Source: Candidatus Scalindua japonica (lineage in GTDB: Bacteria > Planctomycetota > Brocadiia > Brocadiales > Scalinduaceae). Taken from it: a stretch of 64,000 nucleotides of DNA. The DNA lies in assembly GCF_002443295.1 (NCBI RefSeq), contig NZ_BAOS01000004.1:1-64000 (forward strand), given 5' to 3'. The first letter of the stretch is position 1, and every line of letters starts with the position of its first letter. Positions 10,479 to 19,004 of the stretch are shown one piece after another. Both the position numbers and the translations under genes were made by a program. The notes below the pieces were generated by a model. The model was not told the DNA's origin. It did not search any database and saw nothing but the letters and a program-made list of their open reading frames with translations.

Positions 10479-13400
10479 TAAACACCTCCTCTGTTGCTAA
10501 TACCAGCTCATCATCACGGTGCTCTTCCTGTCTGATCCGTTCTAATGATTGCTTATATTCCATTGGCATAACTTTAACAAATAATGGCAGACGACTATCC
10601 CAATGATCAAGAATGTCTTTTGCTCTGGCACTTTGTGTATATTCAAAGTGTTTAGTCAGCAGTGTGTGTAAGCAGTTCTTGTCCTCGTCTGTCCAGACAC
10701 TTTCCAGATCGACCATGTCCAGGTTGCATTTCATACCGAACCATTCGTGCTCGTCGTAAACATATGCGATACCACCACTCATGCCGGCCCCAAAGTTGTT
10801 GCCGGTCTGTCCGATAACGACTACCGTTCCTCCGGTCATATACTCGCAACCATGATCACCAACTCCTTCAACCACAGCAGTTGCACCGCTATTTCGTACA
10901 GCAAAACGTTCTCCTGCCATACCGTGAAGAAAAACTTCTCCTCCTGTAGCTCCGTAGAGAATTACGTTACCTGCAATAATATTTTGATACGGTTTGAACG
11001 TTGATTCTTTAAATGGGTTCACAATAATTTTGCCACCTGACATTCCCTTTCCGACGTAGTCATTAGCATCTCCTTCTACACGTATGGTAATACCCGGGAC
11101 CAGGAATGCTCCAAGGCTTTGTCCGGCATATCCTTTGAGATTCAATTGGATTGTATCTTCAGGAAGTCCGGCAGAACCGTATTTTCTCGTGACTTCACTA
11201 CTAAGTATTGTTCCTACAGTTCTATTAATATTACGTATTGGAATATCAATAATTACCTGTTCTTTTTTTGTTAATGCATTTTCAGACAATTTTATTAATT
11301 CATTATCAAGTGACATGGATAACTCATGGTCCTGCTTCTTGATACAGTGTAATGTTGTTTTTCCATCAGGGTCCGGGTGAGTTAAGAGAGCGCTGAAATC
11401 AAGTTTTTTAGCCTTCCAATGGTCTATTGCCTTTCTTACTTCAAGTTTGTCTACACGTCCAACCATTTCATCAACGGTTTTAAAACCCAGTTCAGCCATG
11501 AATTCTCTCATCTCTTGAGCAAGAAATCTGAAAAAACGTTCAACAAACTCAGCCTGTCCATCAAAATTGGCTCGTAACTCCGGATTTTGAGTAGCCACGC
11601 CTACAGGACAGGTGTTTAAATGGCATTTCCTCATAAGCACGCAACCCAACGTAACCAGAACGGAAGTACCAAAACAGTATTCTTCCGCGCCAAGCAGTGC
11701 CGCAATGACGATATCTCTTCCCGTTTTTAACTGACCATCCGTCTGTACAATAATTCTATCACGGAGTTGGTTGGCAACAAGAGTTTGTTGCGTGTCTGCC
11801 AGTCCAAGCTCCCATGGCAAACCGGCGTGCATAATACTTGACCATGGCGCAGCTCCGGTACCTCCATCATAACCACTGATTAATACTTGATCTGCTTTTG
11901 CTTTGGATACACCCGCAGCAACAGTGCCTACGCCTGATGCGGCTACCAACTTTATGCACACTTTTGCTTTAGAGTTTGCGCAATGGAGATCGTAAATTAT
12001 CTGCTTTAAGTCTTCAATAGAATAAATATCATGATGAGGTGGCGGTGAAATCAATGAAACTCCGGGTGTAGTATGTCGTACCTTTGCAATGTCTCGACTC
12101 ACCTTATGTCCGGGTAACTGTCCTCCTTCACCAGGTTTAGCTCCCTGTGCCATCTTGATCTGGATCTCTTCCGCATTTACCAGATATTCACTGGTTACCC
12201 CAAACCTGCCTGAAGCAACTTGTTTGATTTTGGAAATCTTCCAATCGCCGTTTGGCAGTTTTTCAAAACGTTCAGGATCTTCTCCTCCTTCACCAGAATT
12301 ACTTCTACCTCCAATTCTATTCATTGCAATAGCAATAGATTCATGAGATTCTTTACTTATTGAACCGAATGACATTGCGGCAGTCATAAATCGCTTCATT
12401 ATATTCTCTACAGGCTCAACTTCTTCAATATTAATCTTAGCAGACTCCTTAAATTCAAAAAGACCACGTAATGTTGCCAGTTCTTTTGTCTGACCATCAA
12501 CAAGCTGCGTGAACTCTTTAAAGATTTTATAGTCATTGTTTCGTGTTGCCTGCTGTAATTTATAGACGGTCTCCGGATTCCAGAGATGCTTTTCTCCACC
12601 ATGTCTAACTGAATAATAGCCTCCGACATCAAGGAATTCATCATGTTTGCCATCATACGGAAAGGCATTAAGGTGTCGAGCGTAAACTTCCTGTGCTATC
12701 TCTTCCATTCCGATACCACCAATTCGTGATGCAGTGTCACAGAAGTATTCATCAATGACTGCTTTATCAATTCCAACAGCCTCAAAAATCTGAGACCCGA
12801 AAAAGCTACGAATTGTTGAAATACCCATACGGCTGAATGACTTTAAGAGCCCTTTTTTAACAGCTGAAATATAGGCATCCATCGCATCTTCCGGATCTTT
12901 TTTCTCTACCAGGTACTCCTGCTCCGCCATTTCTCTTACTGTGCTGAAAGCGACGTAAGGACAAATTGCTGTGATTCCAAATGCAATTAAAAGAGTAAAG
13001 TGCATCACCTCTCTTGCTTCTCCTGTTTCAATAATCAGTCCGCACGAGCCGCGCAATCCCTTCCTGATTAAGTGATGATGCAGACCTGAAACGGCCAGAA
13101 GAGATGGAATAGCACAACGCTCTTTGCTGATATGCCTGTCCGTCATGACCAGTATATTAGCTCCGTCCGAAATATGTCTTTCTGCTTTTTCGAAAAGTGA
13201 ATTCATGGCAGACTTCAAGGCTTCTCCTCCACCTTGAGTTGGAAATAGAATGTCGATCTTTCTTACCATCAGACCAGGATGATTTGCATTTCGAATTCGC
13301 CACATATCTGTAGGTGTTAATATTGGGTGAGACAGTTTAATCTGCCTGCAATGTTCCGGCGTTTCCTCAAGGAATCCGCCTTTTTTCCCGATGTAATTCA

Positions 13401-15075
13401 TCAGTGACATAACGAGCTCTTCACGTAACGGGTCGATGGGTGGGTTGGTTACCTGGGCGAATAACTGCTTAAAATAGTTATACAACAGTTGAGGTTTGTT
13501 AGACAATACCGCCAGTGCATTGTCATTTCCCATGGCGCCTATCGGTTCCTGTCCACGGCTTGCCATATGTGAAATAGTGGTATTGATATCCTCATCAGTA
13601 TATCCGAATGCATGTTGTTGCTTCCTTAATACTTCCAAATCTATTTCAGGTATCCTTGACGGATTAAATAATCCGCGAAGTTCAATAAGGTTTTCTTTTA
13701 AATAACGGCGATAGGGCGATTGTCTGGAAATTTTTGCCTTTATTTCATTATCAGGAACGATCCGGTTTTGCTCTAAATCAACCAGGAACATTTTGCCGGG
13801 TTGTAATCTACCACGTTGACGAACTTCCTCTCCCGGTATGTCAAGAACACCAGTCTCGGAGGCCATGATTATCATACCGTTTTTAGTAACTGTGTAACGC
13901 GCTGGTCTTAATCCATTTCTGTCCAGCATTGCACCGATAAAACGTCCATCAGTAATCACAATGGCAGCAGGTCCATCCCATGGTTCCATAAATGCGGCGT
14001 GGTATTCATAAAATGCGCGTTTGTCTTCACTCATATAATACTTCTTACCGCAAGCCTCGGGAACCATCATCATGGCAGAATGTGAAAGTGATCTGCCGGA
14101 TTTGACAAGCAATTCAAAAACATTGTCAAAGACTGCTGAATCACTTCCGTATTCATCATGAATAACAGGTTTTATCTTCTCTATATCTTTACCTAAAAGC
14201 TCAGACTCCAGGTTCTTCTCACGTGCCTTCATCTGATTAATATTGCCACGAAGAGTATTTATTTCTCCATTATGCGCAAGGCATCTGAAAGGTTGAGCAA
14301 GGTTCCAGGCCGGGAATGTGTTTGTGCTGTATCGTTGATGAATTATTGCAAATGCTGATGTAAAACGTGGATCACTCAGATCAGGAAAGAAAACCGGAAG
14401 TTGGTTTCCTGTGAGTAATCCTTTATAGACAATAGTTTTATGGCTGAAACTACAGACGTAAAACTGACTGTAATCTCCATTTGTCCAAGATGAAATCTCA
14501 TTTTCTATGCAACGTCTTATGATGTATAGTTTTCTTTCAAAGTTCTCACCTTCAAGCGTTTTACTTGTAATAAAAAGCTGATGTACCGTAGGTTGTGTCA
14601 AACGGCTGATCTCTCCAAGTGAATTGCCGTTGGATGGAACATCTCGCCATCCTAAAAATCTGCAATCTTCAGCCTCAACAATTTTTTGTACAGTTTGCCT
14701 GCATTCTTTAATCTTGGCTTCTTCCTGAGGCATAAAAAACATACCTATACCATATTTTTCTTCAGGAGGTAAAGCAAGATCTTGTTCAGAACAAACTTGA
14801 CGAAGAAAATCATCCGGAATTTGCAATAAAAGCCCACCTCCATCTCCCGTCAGTTTGTCGCTCCCAATAGCACCGCGATGTTCTAAATTGATTGAAATCT
14901 GAATAGAGTTTGAAACTATAGAATGTGTTGGAGTTCCATCTATATTCGCCACAAAACCGACGCCACAGGCGTCATGTTCGTATATCGGATCATACAATCC
15001 AGATCTTTCGGGTTGTCCGGCTAAATTTACATTTTTGAAATTATTAATTTCCAGCATATCAGCTTTTGTTTCCAC
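10471..15075 (-). CDS. gltB: Glutamate synthase large subunit
   Basis: Makes two glutamates from glutamine and 2-oxoglutarate. It has 1534 residues, the normal length. The class II glutaminase domain starts at Cys37 (HDACGVGF), so a 36-residue propeptide must be removed to free the catalytic Cys. The central and FMN-binding synthase domains follow (GEGGEDPERF, KPGEGGQLPG, SGYDGGTGAAPW), with the 3Fe-4S cysteines in CVLMRKCHLNTCPVG. The C-terminal GXGXG beta-helix contains GMSGG repeats. The start is GTG with AAGGAA 8 bases upstream; an ATG at codon 7 is the alternative. It lies 15 bases downstream of the RidA-like gene. Confidence 0.97.
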   Translation of the reverse strand: METKADMLEINNFKNVNLAGQPERSGLYDPIYEHDACGVGFVANIDGTPTHSIVSNSIQISINLEHRGAIGSDKLTGDGGGLLLQIPDDFLRQVCSEQDLALPPEEKYGIGMFFMPQEEAKIKECRQTVQKIVEAEDCRFLGWRDVPSNGNSLGEISRLTQPTVHQLFITSKTLEGENFERKLYIIRRCIENEISSWTNGDYSQFYVCSFSHKTIVYKGLLTGNQLPVFFPDLSDPRFTSAFAIIHQRYSTNTFPAWNLAQPFRCLAHNGEINTLRGNINQMKAREKNLESELLGKDIEKIKPVIHDEYGSDSAVFDNVFELLVKSGRSLSHSAMMMVPEACGKKYYMSEDKRAFYEYHAAFMEPWDGPAAIVITDGRFIGAMLDRNGLRPARYTVTKNGMIIMASETGVLDIPGEEVRQRGRLQPGKMFLVDLEQNRIVPDNEIKAKISRQSPYRRYLKENLIELRGLFNPSRIPEIDLEVLRKQQHAFGYTDEDINTTISHMASRGQEPIGAMGNDNALAVLSNKPQLLYNYFKQLFAQVTNPPIDPLREELVMSLMNYIGKKGGFLEETPEHCRQIKLSHPILTPTDMWRIRNANHPGLMVRKIDILFPTQGGGEALKSAMNSLFEKAERHISDGANILVMTDRHISKERCAIPSLLAVSGLHHHLIRKGLRGSCGLIIETGEAREVMHFTLLIAFGITAICPYVAFSTVREMAEQEYLVEKKDPEDAMDAYISAVKKGLLKSFSRMGISTIRSFFGSQIFEAVGIDKAVIDEYFCDTASRIGGIGMEEIAQEVYARHLNAFPYDGKHDEFLDVGGYYSVRHGGEKHLWNPETVYKLQQATRNNDYKIFKEFTQLVDGQTKELATLRGLFEFKESAKINIEEVEPVENIMKRFMTAAMSFGSISKESHESIAIAMNRIGGRSNSGEGGEDPERFEKLPNGDWKISKIKQVASGRFGVTSEYLVNAEEIQIKMAQGAKPGEGGQLPGHKVSRDIAKVRHTTPGVSLISPPPHHDIYSIEDLKQIIYDLHCANSKAKVCIKLVAASGVGTVAAGVSKAKADQVLISGYDGGTGAAPWSSIMHAGLPWELGLADTQQTLVANQLRDRIIVQTDGQLKTGRDIVIAALLGAEEYCFGTSVLVTLGCVLMRKCHLNTCPVGVATQNPELRANFDGQAEFVERFFRFLAQEMREFMAELGFKTVDEMVGRVDKLEVRKAIDHWKAKKLDFSALLTHPDPDGKTTLHCIKKQDHELSMSLDNELIKLSENALTKKEQVIIDIPIRNINRTVGTILSSEVTRKYGSAGLPEDTIQLNLKGYAGQSLGAFLVPGITIRVEGDANDYVGKGMSGGKIIVNPFKESTFKPYQNIIAGNVILYGATGGEVFLHGMAGERFAVRNSGATAVVEGVGDHGCEYMTGGTVVVIGQTGNNFGAGMSGGIAYVYDEHEWFGMKCNLDMVDLESVWTDEDKNCLHTLLTKHFEYTQSARAKDILDHWDSRLPLFVKVMPMEYKQSLERIRQEEHRDDELVLATEEVFSG

Positions 15076-15090
15076 GTAATATTCCTTGAT

Positions 15091-15618
15091 CTATTTTGCC
15101 ACTTTGTATGCGTGTAGACTTACAATCTCAATTTGATAAGTTTTATTAAGATCCTGGCAGCCAATCACAGCGCGTGTTGGAGAACATTTGATATATTTTC
15201 TATACACCTCATTCATCTCGCCCCAATAATCTATATTCTTCATGAAGATGACAGTATTAATAACTCTGTCAAAATTTGTACCGGCTTTTTTAAGGGCACC
15301 CTTTACATTTTCAAATATTAATTTGAATTGTCCATTGGGGTCTAATGTCGGAACTTCACCGTTTTTAGCAATTGGTATAAACCCTCCGCAGTTTATTTTA
15401 ATTGCCTTAATCTTCTGAAGACGTACCACATCTTCCTCAAACCAGTCACACATCAAACCAACTTGCCTGGCAGGCTGTTTGCCTCCTATTTTTCTGCCAT
15501 CTGCAATGACTAAATCAAGAAGTTTGTCTCTTGCGGCAAATGATAGTTTTTGTGCTTCCTCTGTAGACATACTATCTAACTCTTTTAACGTATAATTTTT
15601 ATTCGTTGCCTTAGCCAT
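15091..15618 (-). CDS. RidA/YjgF-family protein with N-terminal extension
   Basis: RidA proteins hydrolyse reactive enamine/imine intermediates. The C-terminal 120 residues fit the family (VINTVIFMKNIDYW, an Arg in SPTRAVIG at the usual catalytic position, QIEIVSLHAYK). About 50 extra residues precede it, so the protein is 175 residues against the usual 125-130. The start is ATG with AAGGGGGAAA upstream. It is the first gene of a three-gene unit with gltB and gltD. Its link to amino-nitrogen metabolism is inferred from this context. Confidence 0.85.
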   Translation of the reverse strand: MAKATNKNYTLKELDSMSTEEAQKLSFAARDKLLDLVIADGRKIGGKQPARQVGLMCDWFEEDVVRLQKIKAIKINCGGFIPIAKNGEVPTLDPNGQFKLIFENVKGALKKAGTNFDRVINTVIFMKNIDYWGEMNEVYRKYIKCSPTRAVIGCQDLNKTYQIEIVSLHAYKVAK

Positions 15619-16203
15619 GAATATTTCCCCCTTAGAACTTGTTATGCTGTTGAGGCAGATTAATATACTATACGTATTACTCTGTCGTAACAGCCTGGAT
15701 AATAATTTTAAAACTTACAATTAAACATTACTTTTTCTTTTGAAAATTAAGTGTTATATAGTGATTTCATTGGGCTAAAATTTACATGCGCTTAGTTACG
15801 CAACAATGATGCCGGTTATGAAATATTTACATGTAACTAATTTCATCTGCTGTATAAGTATAAATATAATAACATGATATAGTGGTATTGTTGAAAAACA
15901 AAAAAAATATTTAATATTTTACCTGTGGGTTTGTGCGCAAATATTTCTAAATTATTACTGTGTGGCTGAAAATTAGCGAAATATATGCGCAGACAGTGGT
16001 ATTTGTTTTTTCTTCTACATTTTTTGAGTAATACTGATCAAATGATAAATTAAATGTGACAATTTATAATTCTCAAGTTAAGAAATTTAATGTAAAATTA
16101 GACATATTGGCCACAACATTGTAAAATCAAGTCATTATCAATTTATAGCCATAAAAATACTATATAATGGCAAGTATATTTTAAATTTGGAGATCGAGAT
16201 ATT
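15619..16203 (+). other. Divergent intergenic region, 585 bases
   Basis: AT-rich spacer between the ridA-gltBD unit (leftward) and the decarboxylase gene (rightward), so it must hold both promoters. A TATAAT at 16163-16168 lies 36 bases before the decarboxylase start, but I see no convincing -35 box. No open reading frame or RNA gene was recognised. Confidence 0.5.
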
Positions 16204-17838
16204 ATGGCCGCTGCGAAAACTATAAGTGAATATCTTTTACAAAAACTATTCACACATGGTGTCAGGCATATGTTTGGTGTTCCGGGTGATTATGTTCTTA
16301 GTTTTTTTCATCAAGTGGAATCCAGTTCAATAAAGGTTATTAATACGTGTGATGAGCAGGGGGCAGGTTTTGCGGCTGATGCTTATGCAAGAGTAAAAGG
16401 TTTAGGGGTGGTGTGTGTTACCTACTGCGTTGGTGGTTTGAAGGTTACAAATACAACCGCCCAGGCTTTTGCAGAAAAGTCTCCGGTTGTTGTAATAAGT
16501 GGAGCGCCGGGAACGAATGAAAGAATAAAGTCACCGCTCCTGCATCATAAGGTCAGAGAATTTGATACGCAATTGAAGGTCTTTGAACAGATAACGGTAG
16601 CATCGACGGTTATTGACAATCCTCAGACTGCATGTCGCGAAATTGACCGTGTAATAGATGCCGCTTTACAACACAAGAGGCCTGTTTATATTGAATTGCC
16701 ACGTAATATGGTTTCTGTTACCGCGCTACCCTATTATTTACCACAGGATATACCTCTTCCACGTGATGACAATGCACTTAAGGAAGCACTGCTTGAGGCA
16801 AGAGATATCATCAACACATCAAGAAAGCCTGTAATTGTTTCCGGTATTGAGCTGCACAGGTACGGGTTACAGGACGAATTTCTTCAGTTTATAGATAAAA
16901 CCAATATTCCGGTTGTTTCTACACCTCTGAGTAAATCGGTTATCAGTGAACACCATCCTCAATATATGGGTATTTATGAGGGGGCCATTGGTCGGAGTGA
17001 TATTAGAGAATATGTAGAATCGAGTGATTGCCTTGTACTTCTGGGCGCGTTTATGACAGATATAAATCTTGGTCTGTTTACAGCGTGTCTTGACCAGGGT
17101 CGATCAATTTATGCAACCAGTGAAAAAGTATATATACATTATCACGCATATGAAAATGTGAGCCTGGGTGATTTTCTTAAAGGACTTTTGCAGACTGATA
17201 TTGACAAACGAGAGACCGGGGCTATTCCTCACCCGAAACCCCTTCAGCCACTTCAACCGGTTACGGGGAAGAAAATTACAATAAACTATTTATTTCGGTC
17301 TCTTAATGCCTTTCTTGACAAAAACACCGTAGTCATCGCAGATACCGGAGATGCTATGTTCGGCGCCATGGATATAACAATACACAAGGAGACGAAGTTT
17401 CTTGCACCTGCGTATTACGCGTCAATGGGATTTGCCGTACCGGGAAGCCTTGGTGTACAATTAGCTGATCCCAATCTTCGACCACTTGTATTAGTTGGAG
17501 ATGGAGCTTTTCAAATGACAGGAATGGAACTGTCAACTTCAGCAAGATATCAACTTAGCCCGATTATTATTGTTTTGAATAATAGTGGTTATGGGACTGA
17601 ACGTCCGATGCTGGATGGCAGCTTCAACGATTTAACAACATGGGCATATAGTTCTATTCCTGATATTCTTAAGTCGGGTAGAGGGTTTAGCATTAAGACT
17701 GAAGATCAACTTGAAGAGGCGTTAACACTCTCCCGTCAATATGCTGAAGATATCTGTATTCTTGATGTACAAATAGATGCTGATGATAAGTCATTGGCTC
17801 TCGAGTCTATAGCGAAAGCATTTGCCAGTCGCGTTTAA
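16204..17838 (+). CDS. Thiamine-diphosphate-dependent 2-oxoacid decarboxylase (pyruvate/indolepyruvate decarboxylase family)
   Basis: Non-oxidative decarboxylation of a 2-oxoacid to an aldehyde. The 544 residues carry the three-domain ThDP fold. The N-terminal Pyr domain has the cofactor-activating Glu in CDEQGAGFAADAYAR (near 50) and a HH pair in LLHHKVREF. The central domain is near 190-330. The C-terminal PP domain has the metal site VGDGAFQMTG...NNSGYGT (about 428-460). This pattern matches PDC/IpdC rather than acetolactate synthase, but the substrate (pyruvate, indolepyruvate or phenylpyruvate) cannot be assigned. It is monocistronic by spacing. GGAG at 16191-16194 precedes the start. 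Confidence 0.88.
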   Translation: MAAAKTISEYLLQKLFTHGVRHMFGVPGDYVLSFFHQVESSSIKVINTCDEQGAGFAADAYARVKGLGVVCVTYCVGGLKVTNTTAQAFAEKSPVVVISGAPGTNERIKSPLLHHKVREFDTQLKVFEQITVASTVIDNPQTACREIDRVIDAALQHKRPVYIELPRNMVSVTALPYYLPQDIPLPRDDNALKEALLEARDIINTSRKPVIVSGIELHRYGLQDEFLQFIDKTNIPVVSTPLSKSVISEHHPQYMGIYEGAIGRSDIREYVESSDCLVLLGAFMTDINLGLFTACLDQGRSIYATSEKVYIHYHAYENVSLGDFLKGLLQTDIDKRETGAIPHPKPLQPLQPVTGKKITINYLFRSLNAFLDKNTVVIADTGDAMFGAMDITIHKETKFLAPAYYASMGFAVPGSLGVQLADPNLRPLVLVGDGAFQMTGMELSTSARYQLSPIIIVLNNSGYGTERPMLDGSFNDLTTWAYSSIPDILKSGRGFSIKTEDQLEEALTLSRQYAEDICILDVQIDADDKSLALESIAKAFASRV

Positions 17839-18113
17839 AAATTCACAGGCTTTTGTTTTATACTATTTGGACTTTCAAACCTGGTTTCTCCAATCACGCT
17901 TTGTTTACACTCGGGATGGTCTTTGTCAAGCAGGTTTTGACCAACTATTGACATTTCCAGGTTTTCAACGGATGAAGAGTAGTACTGAAAGCGGTGTCTG
18001 GATGCACTTAATTACTGTGCTTCCGGCCCTTGAGATGCAGGACAACGGATAATAACTATTACTTAATATGATTCGTTAAAACAGAAAGAACACAATTACC
18101 AGGAGGTAATATA

Positions 18114-18680
18114 ATGCAGGAAATCGTAAACTTTTTATTTGAAGTGGGTTTCTTGAAGAATGTAGAGAGAAGCGGATGGCGGCTGTTTGGGAACAAAGCA
18201 CCTGAGAGCGTAGCTGAACACTCTTTTCGTTGTACTATTTTAGGATACATATTGGCAAAATTAGAAAGGGTTGACGCGTCTAAAGTAATCATGATGTGTC
18301 TTTTCCATGATGTGCACGAGGCCAGGACTAACGATCTTCACAAAATAGCACAAAGATACATAAACCTTGAAGAGGGTGGAGAAAAAGCAACCCAGGAACA
18401 GCTGGGGTCGTTAAAAGGTGCGATAGGAGATGAGATAGGAGATGTGCTGAGCGAGTTGACAAATCAGAAGAGCAGGGAGAGTATTGTTGCCAGAGACGCG
18501 GACATACTGGAGTGCGCAATGCAGGCCAGAGAGTATCAGGTTCAAGGATTTGATGCCGCTGTTGATTGGCTTGACAGAGCTGATGATAGACTAAGGTGTG
18601 AGTCCTCAAAAAAGCTGCTGTCAATTTTAATACAGTCAGACCCGAATGAGTGGTGGAAGAGGCTTAAGGATAAAAAGTAA
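18114..18680 (+). CDS. HD-domain protein (YfbR/HDDC2-like nucleotidase)
   Basis: Predicted metal-dependent phosphohydrolase; relatives remove phosphate from deoxynucleoside 5'-monophosphates. The protein has 188 residues. The motifs are H in SVAEHSFR (about 42), the HD pair in CLFHDVHEAR (about 65) and a downstream Asp in VARDADILE, the standard HD ligand set. The start is fixed by CCAGGAGGT 9 bases upstream. No functional partner adjoins it; 275 bases separate it from the decarboxylase gene and contain nothing recognisable. Confidence 0.82.
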   Translation: MQEIVNFLFEVGFLKNVERSGWRLFGNKAPESVAEHSFRCTILGYILAKLERVDASKVIMMCLFHDVHEARTNDLHKIAQRYINLEEGGEKATQEQLGSLKGAIGDEIGDVLSELTNQKSRESIVARDADILECAMQAREYQVQGFDAAVDWLDRADDRLRCESSKKLLSILIQSDPNEWWKRLKDKK

Positions 18681-18805
18681 TTTTCTGCGATTTGTGAATT
18701 GGTTTTTAATATTACATTATAATTATTACAACTGAGAAGTTTCAGAAGATTGTTTGTGCTAATTTATAGTATAAATCTGTGAAATTATTGACTTAAAGAA
18801 ATATT

Positions 18806-18834
18806 TTGACAATCATTACTTATTATCCTAAAAT
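18806..18834 (+). promoter_or_regulatory. Sigma-70-type promoter of the thiC leader
   Basis: TTGACA at 18806-18811, a 17-base spacer and TAAAAT at 18829-18834. The -35 box is perfect and the -10 box has one mismatch. Transcription would begin near 18841, leaving a leader of about 164 bases before the thiC ATG. Confidence 0.65.
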
Positions 18835-18870
18835 TTTAACTCGTTTTGGATAGTTTTTATGTAATTACTC

Positions 18871-18966
18871 AATAAGTTAAGGTAAACTTATTAATCCGAT
18901 GACCACCCCTTTCCCCTCCTTCTCAAAGAGGGCGTTTAGCGGTGGTTTTCCTTAACTTATTTAAGG
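18871..18966 (+). promoter_or_regulatory. Bistable leader RNA, candidate riboswitch or attenuator
   Basis: A long-range stem pairs AATAAGTTAAGG (18871-18882) with CCTTAACTTATT (18950-18961), 12 perfect pairs. Inside it ACCACC (18902-18907) pairs with GGTGGT (18941-18946), and CCCTC (18914-18918) pairs with GAGGG (18928-18932). Each arm of the outer stem can instead fold locally: TAAGTT (18873-18878) with AACTTA (18885-18890), and CCTTAA (18950-18955) with TTAAGG (18961-18966). These alternatives exclude the long stem, as expected of a switch. The element sits between a good promoter and the thiC ribosome binding site. It does not match the TPP or cobalamin consensus that I know. Confidence 0.55.
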
Positions 18967-19004
18967 AAGTACGTTTTTATAGAAATCGAAAGGGGAATAT
19001 TTAA

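Larger units (their letters stand above)
18681..19004 (+). other. Structured 5' leader region of thiC
   Basis: The 324-base gap holds a promoter and a strongly structured leader, each listed separately. I looked for the conserved THI-box segments of a TPP riboswitch and did not find them. Confidence 0.6.

Noticed and set aside
18681..19004. TPP riboswitch before thiC
   Set aside because: The conserved THI-box segments were not found, although the leader is structured.
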